DNA of 64,000 nt from DATJGR01 sp963787045 (GTDB lineage Bacteria; Pseudomonadota; Gammaproteobacteria; Pseudomonadales; Azotimanducaceae). Where the stretch lies: NCBI GenBank assembly GCA_963787045.1, contig CAWBBR010000023.1, forward strand, positions 62,001 to 126,000. Direction: 5' to 3'. The notes under the pieces were generated by a model. It was not told the origin of the DNA, did no database searches, and saw only the letters and a list, made by a program, of their open reading frames with translations. A program made the position numbers and the translations under genes. This document shows positions 28,781 through 38,250 of the stretch, in pieces (positions within the stretch are counted from its first letter, which is position 1; every line of letters starts with the position of its first letter).

Positions 28781-30497
28781 ATGAGCGAACAGCAGGTTTC
28801 CCATAAAGCGAAAGCGGGCAGTTCCGGAAATGCCCCCGGACGGATGCCGTATCACAAATACCGCGCATTCGCGCCGATCGAGTTGAAGGATCGGCAATGG
28901 CCGAACCGTGTCATCACCCAGGCGCCGCGTTGGTGCAGCGTCGATCTGCGCGACGGCAACCAGGCGCTGGTCGATCCGATGGACGTCGATGAAAAGCTGA
29001 AGATGTGGGACCTGCTGCTGGAAGTCGGCTTCGCGGAAATCGAAGTGGGATTTCCCGGCGGCGTCGCAACCCGACTTCGATTTCATCCGCCGCATCATCG
29101 ACGAAGACCGCATTCCGCCGCACGTGACCATTCAGGTGTTGTGTCAGGCGCGCGCCGAATTGATTCAACGCACGGTGGAGGCGCTGCAAGGCGCGCGCAA
29201 CGCGATCTTCCACCTGTACAACTCTACGTCGACGCTGCAACGGCGCGTCGTGTTCGGCATGGATCGCGCCGGCATCATCGACCTCGCGGTGCAGGGCACG
29301 CGGATGGTGAAGGAAGCCTTGTCGGCTTTGCGCGACACGAACATCACGTTCGAATACTCGCCAGAGAGCTTCACAGGTACCGAGCTCGACTTCGCCGTGG
29401 AGATTTCCGCGGCGGTGGCACGAGAGTGGGGCGCGACGCCGGCGCGGCCGATGATCGTCAATCTGCCGTCGACCGTCGAAATGGCCACGCCGAACATCTA
29501 CGCGGATCAGATCGAGTGGTTCATCCGCAACTTCCCGGCGCGCGAGAGTGTCGTCGTCAGTCTGCACACGCACAACGACCGCGGCACCGGTATCGCCGCC
29601 ACGGAACTCGCGTTGATGGCCGGTGCGCAGCGCGTCGAAGGCACGTTGTTCGGCAACGGCGAACGCACGGGCAACTGCGACCTGGTCACGATGGCGATGA
29701 ACATGTTCTCGCAGGGCGTGGACCCGGAGCTCGATTTCCGCGAGATGCGGCGCATCAAGGAAACGGTCGAAGCGATCAACAAATTGCCGGTGCACGAGCG
29801 ACATCCGTACGCCGGCGAGTTGGTGTTCACCGCGTTCTCCGGCTCGCACCAGGACGCGATCCGAAAAGGGATGGCGCAGGTCGACGCCGATCATTGGGAG
29901 GTGCCGTACCTGCCGATCGATCCGGCCGACGTCGGTTCGTCGTACAAGGAAACGGTGCGCGTAAACAGCCAGTCCGGCAAAGGCGGGGTCGGGTTCATCC
30001 TCGAAGAATTCTTCGGCATCAACCTGCCGCGGGAAATGCTGATGGAGTTCAGCAAGATCGTGCAGGCGCTAACGGAACGCCTCGACCGCGAAGTGAAACC
30101 CGACGAGATTCTGAAGGCGCTGGTCGATACCTACGCCGTCGGATCGGGTCCGTATCGCCTGGTCGACTACGATCTTCTGCACGGCCGGGCTGGTGCGCAG
30201 CGCTGTACCGCCAAGGTCGTCGCGTCCGAACAAACCGTGACGATTTCCGGCGAAGGGTCGGGTCCGATCGAAGCGTTCGTGAACGGTATCGTCGAGGTGC
30301 TGAACGAGCCGCTCAACATCATCGACTACCACGAGCATGCGATGTCCACCGGAAAGGACGCGCAAGCGATCTGTCTGCTGGCGATCGACGACGGGGCGGA
30401 AGGGCGCATCTACGGGATCGGCGTTTCCGCCAATACGATCACCGCGTCGTTGACGGCGATCATCTCGGCGATGAACCGGCGGTGGGCGGACCGATAG
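28781..30497 (+). CDS. leuA: 2-isopropylmalate synthase (long, actinobacterial-type LeuA)
   Basis: LeuA condenses 2-ketoisovalerate with acetyl-CoA, the first step of leucine synthesis, and is feedback-inhibited by leucine. The protein (about 571 residues) begins MPYHKYRAFAPIELKDRQWPN and has the HMGL barrel: WCSVDLRDGNQALVDPM, LYNSTSTLQRRVVFG, FEYSPESFTGTELDFA and the metal ligands in SLHTHNDRGTGIAATEL, followed by GTLFGNGERTGN. The C-terminal allosteric domain is present (RAGAQRCTAKVVASEQTVTI). This long form is typical of Actinobacteria and many Proteobacteria. One inserted G near 29060 breaks the frame; removing it gives GFPGASQPDFDFIRRI. It converges on the CBS-protein gene 9 bases away. 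Confidence 0.95.
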
Positions 30498-30506
30498 CGC
30501 GGTGCG

Positions 30507-31769
30507 TCAGTCGCCGAGCACCTGGATTTTCACGTTGTTGATCATGTTGTCTTTGATCTGCAGCGTTTCGAACAGGTAATCGCCGAGCTTGATGCAGAGA
30601 TTCGTCTCGGGAATGAACTCGAGGTGCTCGAGAATGAGACCGTTCAACGTTCTCGGGCCTTCGGTCGGCAGATGCCAGCCGAGCGCGCGGTTCACGTCCC
30701 GGATCAACGCCGTGCCGTCGATGAAGAACGAGCCGTCCTCCTGAGGGTGGATTTCCGGCATGGTCGCCGAGAAATCGGTGGTGAACTCGCCAACGATCTC
30801 TTCGAGGATGTCTTCGAGCGTCACGATGCCTTGAATGTCGCCGTACTCGTCCACCACCAGGGCGATGCGGCGCTTCTGTTTCTGGAAGTTGAACAGCTGC
30901 GTGTGCAACGGGGTGCCCTTGGGCACGAAGTACGGCTCGCGCGTGAGCTGCAGCAGGTCGGCTTTCGAAAACGTGTCCTGCTGGATGAAGCGGACCGTGC
31001 GGCGCAGATGCAGCAGGCCGATGACGTTGTTGATGTTCTCTTTGAATACCGGCAGGCGCGTGTGCTGGCTCGATGAAATCTGCGTGACGATATCGGCGAT
31101 CGGACTGTCGATGTCGATGCCAACGATTTCGCTACGGGGCACCATGATGTCGTCGACCGATACCGTTTCGAGATCGACGATACGCAGCAGCATGTCCTGG
31201 CGGCGTTTCGGTATCCGGGCGCCTTCGCGCAGCATCGTGCGCAACTCGTCCATGTTCAGGTGATCTTCGCCCGGCAGGTTGTGGCTTTGCAGGAACGGAC
31301 GCAGCACGAAGTTGCTCATGCCGTTGACGAGCAGCACGAACGGATAGAGCAGCTTCAGCAGCGGCGCGAGCACATACGCCGACGGAAACGCGATGCGCTC
31401 GGGGTTGTGCGCCGCGATCGTCTTCGGCGCCACTTCGGCGAACACCAGAAATATCAGCGTGAACACGAACGGAGCGGCGGCCAGGCCGGTTTCGCCGAAG
31501 AGCTGTACACCCACCAGCGCGGCGACGGTGGCGCCCAGGCTGTTGGCGAGGATGTTGCCGATCAGGATCACGCCGAGCAGCCGATCGGGGCGTTTCAGCA
31601 GGCGGTGAGCTTTGCGCGCGCCGGGATGACCTTCCTTGACGAGGTGCGCCAGCCGGTAGCGGTTCAGCGCCATCATCGCGGTTTCCGAACCGGAGAAGAA
31701 CGCCGACAGCAGCGTGAAGATTCCAATCGCTCCGAGGAGCGTTGAAAGTTGGAACTCGGTCTCTCCCAT
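30507..31769 (-). CDS. HlyC/CorC-family membrane protein (CNNM domain with CBS pair)
   Basis: A 420-residue inner-membrane protein. The N-terminal CNNM transmembrane domain (residues 1-190) starts LLSAFFSGSETAMMALNRYRLAHL and has LVFAEVAPKTIAAHNPERIAF. A CBS pair follows (DIMVPRSEIVGID; VVDEYGDIQGIVTLEDILEEIVGEF), then the CorC/HlyC domain with EDGSFFIDGTALIRDVNRALGW. Such proteins are linked to magnesium or cobalt efflux, and the E. coli relative is YfjD. Its ATG overlaps the stop of ypjD by one base, so the two are cotranscribed, the usual ypjD-yfjD pair beside ffh. It is intact. Confidence 0.92.
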   Translation of the reverse strand: MGETEFQLSTLLGAIGIFTLLSAFFSGSETAMMALNRYRLAHLVKEGHPGARKAHRLLKRPDRLLGVILIGNILANSLGATVAALVGVQLFGETGLAAAPFVFTLIFLVFAEVAPKTIAAHNPERIAFPSAYVLAPLLKLLYPFVLLVNGMSNFVLRPFLQSHNLPGEDHLNMDELRTMLREGARIPKRRQDMLLRIVDLETVSVDDIMVPRSEIVGIDIDSPIADIVTQISSSQHTRLPVFKENINNVIGLLHLRRTVRFIQQDTFSKADLLQLTREPYFVPKGTPLHTQLFNFQKQKRRIALVVDEYGDIQGIVTLEDILEEIVGEFTTDFSATMPEIHPQEDGSFFIDGTALIRDVNRALGWHLPTEGPRTLNGLILEHLEFIPETNLCIKLGDYLFETLQIKDNMINNVKIQVLGD

Positions 31770-32572
31770 CAGTGTCGTCCGAGCAGAGTCTCGAGAACGA
31801 ATTTACTGCCGAAATACGCGAACAGAAGCAACGTGAAGCCGACCAGCGTCGCGCGCGTGGCGACCGTACTGCGCCAGCCGAATGCGTAGCGTCCGGCGAG
31901 CAGCACCGCGAATACCACCCACGACGCGCTCGCGAGAATCGTATGCGAGACGACCGACTGCGCGAACATGTCCTTGAGAAACAGAAAGCCGCTGCCCACC
32001 GATAGCGTGAGCGTGATCAGGCCGACCCAGAGCAGCTGGAACAGCAGCGTCTCCATCGTCTGCAGCGGGGGCAGAAGCCTGACGAATCCGATCGCGCTCT
32101 TGTGGCGCAACGAACGCTCCTGAAAGGCGAGAATGATCGACTGGCCGGCCGCCATCGCAAGCACGGTGTAGGCGAGGATCGAAATCAGGATGTGCGCGAG
32201 CAGTCCGTCACCGAAGTCTGCGCTCGGAATGATCGGCCCATTCGACGTGATCGATGCGGCCACTGTGAGCGCGCCGAGCGGCAGCACCATGACGAACAGA
32301 TTCTCCAGCGGCTGCCACAGCGAGCCGATGTAGACGAACAGCACCAGCGTGAATCCGATCAGCGAAGCAACCGACAGAATGCCGATGTTTACCCCGGTGG
32401 GTTGGAGGATCACGAGGTACGCGGTCACCGCGTGCAGTAACACACCCGGTGTCGTCAGCCACAGCAACCGACGCCTGGGGACAGGCGCTTTGCGTGCCAG
32501 GGCATTGATCTGAGCGAACGCGCCGATGAGGTAAAACGCGGCCGCGGCAAGCCCAGGGTACGCTGGGTTCAT
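31769..32572 (-). CDS. ypjD: YpjD/CcsA-like cytochrome c assembly protein
   Basis: A 267-residue polytopic membrane protein with about eight hydrophobic segments, starting MNPAYPGLAAAAFYLIGAFAQ. It matches the CcsA/YpjD family (haem-handling, cytochrome c assembly domain): VILQPTGVNIGILSVASLIGF, LAHILISILAYTVLAMAAGQSIILAFQERSLRHK, and a C-terminal VLAGRYAFGW-type segment. I chose the ATG at 32572 rather than an upstream one because the extra 23 residues are His/Pro-rich and carry no hydrophobic start. It is divergent from ffh and immediately upstream of the CBS membrane-protein gene, the order seen in many gammaproteobacteria. Exact function of YpjD is not settled. Confidence 0.88.
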   Translation of the reverse strand: MNPAYPGLAAAAFYLIGAFAQINALARKAPVPRRRLLWLTTPGVLLHAVTAYLVILQPTGVNIGILSVASLIGFTLVLFVYIGSLWQPLENLFVMVLPLGALTVAASITSNGPIIPSADFGDGLLAHILISILAYTVLAMAAGQSIILAFQERSLRHKSAIGFVRLLPPLQTMETLLFQLLWVGLITLTLSVGSGFLFLKDMFAQSVVSHTILASASWVVFAVLLAGRYAFGWRSTVATRATLVGFTLLLFAYFGSKFVLETLLGRH

Positions 32573-32730
32573 GAGTGTTGGATGTGGTGTCGTTGGTTTG
32601 GCGAAGTGCCGCGAGTGTGACAGATGCAGATGCGAATTCAAACGCAGCCAGCCGCGCAGCGGCTTCCACTAACGGGAGGCACTGCGGCTTCCGCTATACT
32701 GGCGCGTCGTCGTAGTTCGTAGAGAAGAGC

Positions 32731-34106
32731 ATGTTCGAAAACCTGTCGGATCGATTGACGCGGACGTTGCGCGCCGTTGCCGGACGCGCGCGCTTATCCG
32801 ATGAAAACATCAACGAAGCGCTGCGCGATGTGCGCACCGCGCTGCTCGAGGCCGACGTTGCGCTGAATGTCGTGAAGGACTTCATCGAGCGTATTCGGGT
32901 GCGCGCGATCGGTCAGGAAGTTGCCACGAGCCTCACGCCGGGCCAGGCGCTGGTGAAGCTCGTTCACGACGAGCTGGTCGAGTTGATGGGCGTCGCGAAC
33001 GATCAACTCGATCTCACCGCGGCACCGCCCGCGATCGTGCTGATGGCGGGTCTTCAAGGTGTCGGTAAGACGACCACGGTCGCAAAACTCGCGCGGTTTC
33101 TCCGCGAGCGGCAGAAGAAGAAGGTGGCGGTCGTCAGCACCGACGTGTATCGCCCAGCGGCGATCGATCAGTTGCAGACGTTGGCTGCGGAAGTGGGCGC
33201 CGTGTTCGTCGCGAGCCGGCCCGACGAAGCGCCGGTCGCGATCGCGCAGCGCGCGGTCGCCGAAGCGCGCACCAAATTCGTGGATGTGCTGATCGTCGAT
33301 ACGGCGGGTCGGCTCGCCATCGACGCGGAGATGATGACCGAGATCCGTGCGCTGCACGCGGCGCTGAATCCGATCGAGACGTTGTTCGTGGTCGATGCGA
33401 TGACCGGTCAGGATGCGGCTGTCACCGCGAAAGCGTTCAACGATGCGTTGCCGCTCACCGGCATCGTGCTGGCGAAATCCGACGGCGACGCGCGCGGCGG
33501 GGCCGCGTTGTCGGTTCGCGCGATCACCGGCAAGCCGATCAAGTTCCTCGGCGTCGGCGAAAAGACCGAAGCGCTCGAGCCGTTCCATCCCGACCGCATC
33601 GCGTCGCGCATCCTCGGGATGGGCGACGTGCTGTCGCTGATCGAAGACGCAGAGCGGAAGGTCGATCGCGACAAGGCCGAACGGCTCGCGAAGAAGATCA
33701 AGAAGGGCGAGCGGTTCGACCTCGAGGATTTCCGCGAGCAGCTGCACCAGATGACCGAATATGGGTGGCGTATCGAGCATGCTCGAAAAGCTGCCCGGCA
33801 TGGGACAGCTCCCGCAGACTGCGCAGGCGCAGACTGGGCGACGGCTTGTTCAAACAGATGGGCGTGATCATCGACTCGATGACCCGCCACGAGCGGCGTT
33901 TCCCCGACGTGATCAACGGCTCGCGCAAGCGACGCATTGCGTCGGGCAGCGGCACCCAGATTCAGGACATCAACCGCCTGCTGAAGCAGCACAAGCAGAT
34001 GCAGAAGATGATGAAGAAGGTCACCAAGAAAGGTGGCATGGCCAAGATGATGCGGCAGGTTTCGAACCTCAAGGGAGCCGCCGTCAACCGCGGGCCGCGG
34101 GGGTAG
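32731..34106 (+). CDS. ffh: Signal recognition particle protein Ffh
   Basis: Ffh binds the 4.5S RNA and signal sequences of nascent inner-membrane proteins. The N domain (MFENLSDRLTRTLRAVAGRARLSDENINEALRDVR) and the GTPase G domain with GLQGVGKTT, DTAGRLA, TGQDA and LAKSDGDARGGAAL are intact. The M domain carries the methionine-rich region KQHKQMQKMMKKVTKKGGM and SRKRRIASGSGTQIQDINRLL. Two frame changes occur in the M domain near 33757 and 33825; allowing for them gives QMTEMGGVSSMLEKLPGM and LGDGLFKQMGVIIDSMT. Length is about 457 residues. A TATACT at about 32694 may be the -10 of its promoter. Confidence 0.96.
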
Positions 34107-34192
34107 CGCAGACTCAGGCTTCACTGTCGATCCGGCTTTGCACTCCCCGGGCGTTCCAGTAGAATACCGCGCCTTTCGCACAGAGCATTTGC

Positions 34193-34471
34193 ATGGTCAT
34201 CATCCGATTGGCCCGCCACGGGTCGAAAAACGCGCCGTTCTACCACCTCACGGTGGCGGACCGCGCCAACAGACGTGACGGACGCCATATCGAGCGTGTG
34301 GGCTTCTATAACCCGATCGCGCGCGGCAAAGCGGAACGGTTACGGGTAGACCTCGCTCGTGTCGACTACTGGTTGTCTGTCGGCGCGAAGCCGTCCGAGC
34401 GCGTCAGCCATCTGATCAAAGACGCGCGTTCACTCGCGAGCGCAGCGGCAGAGGCTGCTCCCGCCGCCTGA
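34193..34471 (+). CDS. rpsP: 30S ribosomal protein S16
   Basis: A 92-residue S16, starting MVIIRLARHGSKNAPFYHLTVADRANRRDGRHIERVGFYNP, unmistakable for the family. It is the first gene of the rpsP-rimM-trmD-rplS ribosome-maturation operon, whose spacing here is 17, 5 and 14 bases. The 86 bases between ffh and rpsP may hold its promoter; I see a plausible AT-rich ribosome site region but no clear hexamers. The Ala-rich C-terminal tail (SAAAEAAPAA) is longer than in E. coli but usual in this group. Confidence 0.98.
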   Translation: MVIIRLARHGSKNAPFYHLTVADRANRRDGRHIERVGFYNPIARGKAERLRVDLARVDYWLSVGAKPSERVSHLIKDARSLASAAAEAAPAA

Positions 34472-34488
34472 CGGGTCGGGTATTCAAC

Positions 34489-34980
34489 ATGGTTGTCGTC
34501 GGACGCTTCGGCCCGCCGTTCGGCGTGAAGGGTTGGCTGAACGTGATCTCGTATACCGATCCGGTGACCAATCTGGCGGACTATCGCCCCTGGTTCATCG
34601 AACGCAACGGCGCGTGGACGAAACTGAACGTGGATCAACTGAAGCCGCACCGGAACGGTTTCGTCGCACAGGTGGACGGAGTCGACGATCGCGACGTTGC
34701 GTTGCGTTACTCGGGCAAACCGATCGGCGTCGAAGAGAGCACGCTGCCCGAGACCGACGATGACGAGTTCTATTGGAAAGACCTGATCGGTCTCGTCGTG
34801 GAAGACCGGGCGGGCACGGTGCTGGGCGAGGTGTCCGAGTTGATGGAGACCGGCGCCAACGACGTGATAGTGGTGCGCGGTGCGGCTGGTGAAGTTCTGA
34901 TTCCGTTCGTGCGCCACGTGGTGATGACGGTGGATCTCGAGCGGCGGCGTATCGTCGTCGATTGGCAGACGAACGGATAA
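34489..34980 (+). CDS. rimM: Ribosome maturation factor RimM
   Basis: RimM binds S19 and assists 16S rRNA processing and 30S assembly. The 163-residue protein starts MVVVGRFGPPFGVKGWLNVISYTDP, the RimM signature, with the PRC-barrel domain in DDEFYWKDLIGLVVEDRAG and the C-terminal IPFVRHVVMTVDLERRRIVVDW. It is intact and is second of the rpsP operon. The trmD start is 5 bases past its stop. Confidence 0.97.
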   Translation: MVVVGRFGPPFGVKGWLNVISYTDPVTNLADYRPWFIERNGAWTKLNVDQLKPHRNGFVAQVDGVDDRDVALRYSGKPIGVEESTLPETDDDEFYWKDLIGLVVEDRAGTVLGEVSELMETGANDVIVVRGAAGEVLIPFVRHVVMTVDLERRRIVVDWQTNG

Positions 34981-34985
34981 TCGGC

Positions 34986-35750
34986 ATGTGGGTGGGCGTG
35001 GTCAGTATCTTCCCGGAGATGTTCGGGGCGCTCACCAGCGAAGGTGTAGTGGCGCGGGCGATCGCGGCCGGAACGCTCGTCGTCGATATCGAGAATCCGC
35101 GCGATCATGCCGAGGATCGGCACAACACGGTGGACGATCGCCCGTATGGCGGCGGCCCCGGGATGGTCATGAAGGTAGAGCCGTTGGAGCGTGCCATCGT
35201 CGCGTTGAAGCAACGCGCCGGAGGACCGACGAAGACGGTGTATCTGTCGCCGCAAGGCGAGCGGTTGCAACAGCGCAAAGTCGAGTCGCTGGCGCGCGAA
35301 GAGCGGCTCATCTTCGTTGCGGGACGATATGAAGGGATCGACGAACGGATCATCGACGCGTCCGTCGATGAGCAGATTTCGCTCGGCGACTTCGTGCTGA
35401 CGGGCGGTGAGTTGCCGGTAATGGTGGTCATCGATGCGGTAGCCCGCTATCTTCCCGGCACGCTGGGGAACGCGGAGTCGGCGGAGGCGGAGTCGTACCG
35501 GTCCGGTTTGCTCGACTGGGCACACTACACCCGTCCGGAGCAGGTGACGGGTCGATCGGTACCGCCGGTGCTGTTGGGGGGCGATCACGAGACGATAAGA
35601 CGGTTTCGCCTGCGCGATGCGTTGGGCCGCACTTACGAGCGACGGCCCGACTTGTTGGCGCGGCGCGCGTTGTCCGATGAGGAACGACGTTTACTTGGTG
35701 AATATCTGGAACAGCCGGGGCGCGTCGATGCGCCGCGGCAAATGCGTTAA
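34986..35750 (+). CDS. trmD: tRNA (guanine-N1-)-methyltransferase
   Basis: TrmD methylates G37 of tRNAs, preventing frameshifting. The 254-residue SPOUT methyltransferase starts MWVGVVSIFPEMFGALTSEGV and contains the knotted SAM-binding core: DDRPYGGGPGMVMKVEPL, LSPQGERL, FVAGRYEGIDERII, and SLGDFVLTGGELPVMVVIDAV. The C-terminal motif HYTRPEQVTGRSVPPVLLGGDH also fits. It is intact. I chose the ATG at 34986 because it begins the conserved sequence, 5 bases after the rimM stop. Confidence 0.98.
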   Translation: MWVGVVSIFPEMFGALTSEGVVARAIAAGTLVVDIENPRDHAEDRHNTVDDRPYGGGPGMVMKVEPLERAIVALKQRAGGPTKTVYLSPQGERLQQRKVESLAREERLIFVAGRYEGIDERIIDASVDEQISLGDFVLTGGELPVMVVIDAVARYLPGTLGNAESAEAESYRSGLLDWAHYTRPEQVTGRSVPPVLLGGDHETIRRFRLRDALGRTYERRPDLLARRALSDEERRLLGEYLEQPGRVDAPRQMR

Positions 35751-35764
35751 CGGAGTGGGAAATC

Positions 35765-36115
35765 ATGCGTAGAAACAAAACCATCGAAGCGATCGAAAAC
35801 GAACAGATGAAGAGCGACGTGCCGGAATTTCATCCGGGCGACACCGTCATCGTCCAGGTCCGCGTCGCAGAAGGTGGTCGCGACCGTAACCAGGCGTTCG
35901 AAGGGGTGGTCATCGGCATGCGCAAGCGCGGCCTGAACTCTTCGTTCACGGTGCGCAAGATTTCGCACGGTGTCGGCGTGGAGCGGTCGTTCCAGACGCA
36001 CAGCCCGGCGATCGCGAGCATTGAAGTGAAGCGCCGCGGCGACGTTCGCCAGGCGAAGCTGTATTACCTGCGGAGTTTGTCGGGTCGTGCGGCGCGGATC
36101 CGCGAGAAGGTCTGA
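35765..36115 (+). CDS. rplS: 50S ribosomal protein L19
   Basis: A 116-residue L19 with the typical RNTIEAIENEQ-like start (MRRNKTIEAIENEQMKSDVPEF), PGDTVIVQVRVAEGGRDRNQAFEGVVI and the C-terminal VKRRGDVRQAKLYYLRSLSGRAARIREKV. It is the last gene of the rpsP operon and is followed 7 bases later by the strongest terminator in the window. Confidence 0.98.
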   Translation: MRRNKTIEAIENEQMKSDVPEFHPGDTVIVQVRVAEGGRDRNQAFEGVVIGMRKRGLNSSFTVRKISHGVGVERSFQTHSPAIASIEVKRRGDVRQAKLYYLRSLSGRAARIREKV

Positions 36116-36122
36116 AAAAAAT

Positions 36123-36174
36123 CCAGCTTGTTAGGCGGCGGGACCAAGGGGGAGGGTTCCGCCTAACAAGCTGG
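36123..36174 (+). terminator. Intrinsic terminator after rplS, perfect 16-bp stem
   Basis: A perfect 16-base inverted repeat (36123-36138 and 36159-36174) with a 20-base loop follows the rplS stop. It is flanked by an A7 run on the left and TTGTTT on the right, so it could stop transcription in either direction. The stem is unusually long. It would end the rpsP-rimM-trmD-rplS transcript. Confidence 0.9.
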
Positions 36175-36180
36175 TTGTTT

Positions 36181-36447
36181 CCAGAATCTCTGGAACCAGA
36201 CTCCGAAGCGCCAGGGGAGAGAGGTCTGCCGCTTCGTGCGTCGGTGTGCTGAGAGGGGACGTCTCGTAGTGCACATCGAAGCTGAAACAGGAAGTGCAGG
36301 TTGCGTGCCATTTCTACGACGACCATCGCTATCTGTCGTATATTCAATTAGTTAGTGGTATAACTTCGACAAATTGTAGTGCGGGCGCCAGGTGATGGAT
36401 CACCTATCATTGATACCGACTCCGTCATCTACTGCCGCAAATTGCCC
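36181..36447. other. Intergenic region between rplS and xerD, no gene seen
   Basis: After the terminator, this stretch holds no convincing gene. Its 3' third is AT-rich (around 36335-36370, including TATATTCAATTAGTTAGTG and TATAAC) and is the likely promoter region of xerD, although no good -35/-10 pair at standard spacing is visible. A minus-strand open frame through the region runs into rplS in antisense and looks spurious. Confidence 0.6.
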
Positions 36448-37332
36448 GTGACTGACCAGCCGTTGATCGACCAGCACCTTGATGAGATGTGGCTAAGCCG
36501 CGCACTCGCCGCCAATACGCTCGCGGCGTACCGGCGCGACCTCGAGGCATTCGCGCGCTGGCTGTCGCCACGCGTACTCGAAGAGGTTCGCGCGTCCGAT
36601 CTGCTCGAATACCTCGGCCATCGCCACGCGCAGGGATTTCACGCGCGATCTACCGCTCGATTGCTGTCGTGTCTGCGGGGCTTTTATCGCGCGCTGGTCG
36701 AGCGCGGCGTGCTGAAGAAGGATCCGACTGCGTTATTGGAGCATCCGAAACTCGGACGGCCGCTTCCAAAGGGGCTCTCCGAGACCGACGTCGAAGCGCT
36801 GCTCGCGGCACCGGATGTCGAGCGACCGTTGGGTCTGCGCGACCGCGCCATGCTGGAGTTGCTGTACGCGACGGGATTACGGATCACCGAACTCGTCGGT
36901 CTGAGGGTGAGCATGGTCAATGTTCGCCAGGGTGTGGTGCGAGTCATCGGCAAAGGCGGACGCGAGCGGCTCGTTCCGATCGGCGACGAGGCACTCGCCT
37001 GGTTGGCACGCTATGTCGCCGAAGGCCGCCCCGCATTGATGCGCGGCGCGCCGAACGATCTGTTGTTTCCGAGCCTGCGCAGCCGTGAGATGACGCGGCA
37101 GACGTTCTGGCACGCGATCAAGAAATACGTGGCACGCGCCGGTATCGTGCGCAATGTCTCACCGCATACATTGCGGCACGCATTTGCGACGCATTTGATC
37201 AATCATGGAGCCGACCTGCGCGCGGTACAGATGATGCTCGGACACGCGGACCTGAGTACCACGCAGATTTATACGCACGTTGCGCAGAGTCGCTTGAAAG
37301 CAGTGCACGCGGCGCATCATCCTCGAGGATGA
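36448..37332 (+). CDS. xerD: Tyrosine recombinase XerD
   Basis: XerD, with XerC, resolves chromosome dimers at dif. The 294-residue protein has the SAM-like N-terminal domain (RALAANTLAAYRRDLEAFARWL) and the catalytic domain with Arg in ATGLRITELVGL, Lys in VIGKGGRERLVP, His-x-x-Arg in SPHTLRHAFATHLINHGADLRAVQ, His in MLGHADLSTTQ and the nucleophile Tyr in TQIYTHV. I chose the GTG at 36448 because it gives the E. coli XerD length and begins one residue before a conserved N-terminal helix; an earlier GTG at 36379 would add 23 unconserved residues. It precedes dsbC, the order seen in Pseudomonas. Confidence 0.95.
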   Translation: MTDQPLIDQHLDEMWLSRALAANTLAAYRRDLEAFARWLSPRVLEEVRASDLLEYLGHRHAQGFHARSTARLLSCLRGFYRALVERGVLKKDPTALLEHPKLGRPLPKGLSETDVEALLAAPDVERPLGLRDRAMLELLYATGLRITELVGLRVSMVNVRQGVVRVIGKGGRERLVPIGDEALAWLARYVAEGRPALMRGAPNDLLFPSLRSREMTRQTFWHAIKKYVARAGIVRNVSPHTLRHAFATHLINHGADLRAVQMMLGHADLSTTQIYTHVAQSRLKAVHAAHHPRG

Positions 37333-37407
37333 ATTGGGGACGATGCCCGGTCTAACGATGCGGTCGACGGCAAAGATGGTCGGCCGCCCAACGAATGAGG
37401 TGACGAA

Positions 37408-38151
37408 ATGGAATTGCGTTCCGTCGTTGCGATAGGCGTAGTCGCCATCACCATCCTGTGCGGGGAGGTGATGTCGGCCGCTGCGCCGACCGCCCAGAAC
37501 GCGACCGACGCGGTGGTCGCAAAGCTGAAAGTACTGCGACCGGATCTGCCGATCGAATCGGTCTCGGCCGCGCCGATTCCCGGGATGATCGCGATCGAAC
37601 TCACCGGCGGCTCGGTGCTGTATGCGTCGAACGACGGTCGCTATCTGATCGCCGGCGATCTGTTCGAAATGGGCGACACGCTGGTGAACCTCGCCGAGCA
37701 GGCGCGCGACGAAAAGCGCAAGGAGCTCATCGCGGGCGTTTCCACCGACGACATGGCGATCTTCCCGGCGCAGGGCAAGCGCAAGGCCGTCATCACCGTT
37801 TTCACCGACGTCGACTGCACCTATTGCCGCAAGCTGCACAAGGAAGTGCCGCAGATGAACAAGATGGGCGTGGAGGTGAGATACCTGGCGTATCCGCGCG
37901 GCGGCGTCGGCTCGCCCGGTTACGACAAGCTCGTCACGGCGTGGTGTTCGACGAGTCGGCAAGACGCGATCACGCGCATGAAGCGCGGCGAAGAACTGCC
38001 GCCGAAGACGTGCGACAACCCGGTCGCGCACGAATACGAACTCGGCCACCTCGCCGGACTGAGCGGCACGCCGGCCATCGTGCTGGAAGATGGTCGCATG
38101 CTCGGCGGTTATCTCAGCGCCGATCAGCTCGGCGAGATGCTCGGCATCTGA
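37408..38151 (+). CDS. dsbC: Thiol:disulfide interchange protein DsbC
   Basis: DsbC is the periplasmic disulfide isomerase. The 247-residue product starts with a signal peptide (MELRSVVAIGVVAITILCG, cleavage probably near VMSAAA), followed by the N-terminal dimerisation domain (IESVSAAPIPGMIAIEL, LYASNDGRYLIAGDLFEMG) and a thioredoxin-fold domain with the active-site pair Cys137-Thr-Tyr-Cys140 in DVDCTYCRKLH. Cys167-like and CDNPV cysteines in the C-terminal half fit the second structural disulfide. The cis-Pro loop is GLSGTPAIVLEDGR. It is intact, and its reductant would be DsbD, not seen here. It lies between xerD and hom as in Pseudomonas. Confidence 0.95.
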   Translation: MELRSVVAIGVVAITILCGEVMSAAAPTAQNATDAVVAKLKVLRPDLPIESVSAAPIPGMIAIELTGGSVLYASNDGRYLIAGDLFEMGDTLVNLAEQARDEKRKELIAGVSTDDMAIFPAQGKRKAVITVFTDVDCTYCRKLHKEVPQMNKMGVEVRYLAYPRGGVGSPGYDKLVTAWCSTSRQDAITRMKRGEELPPKTCDNPVAHEYELGHLAGLSGTPAIVLEDGRMLGGYLSADQLGEMLGI

Positions 38152-38164
38152 CGAGCCTCGTGAG

Positions 38165-38191
38165 ACGCGACGGGTGCTCGGCCCGTCGCGT
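38165..38191 (+). terminator. Hairpin after dsbC, 10-bp perfect stem, no T-run
   Basis: ACGCGACGGG (38165-38174) pairs perfectly with CCCGTCGCGT (38182-38191) around a 7-base loop, 13 bases after the dsbC stop. No T-tract follows, so it may be a weak terminator or an RNA-stability element. Confidence 0.55.
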
Positions 38192-38250
38192 TGACTTCGC
38201 CAAGTCGACTCGATAGCTTTCCCGCTCCTTTCGATCCTGGGATTTCAACG

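Noticed and set aside
35946..36347. A 133-codon minus-strand frame across rplS and the xerD upstream region.
   Set aside because: It overlaps rplS in antisense, has no family resemblance, no ribosome site, and spans the strong rplS terminator.
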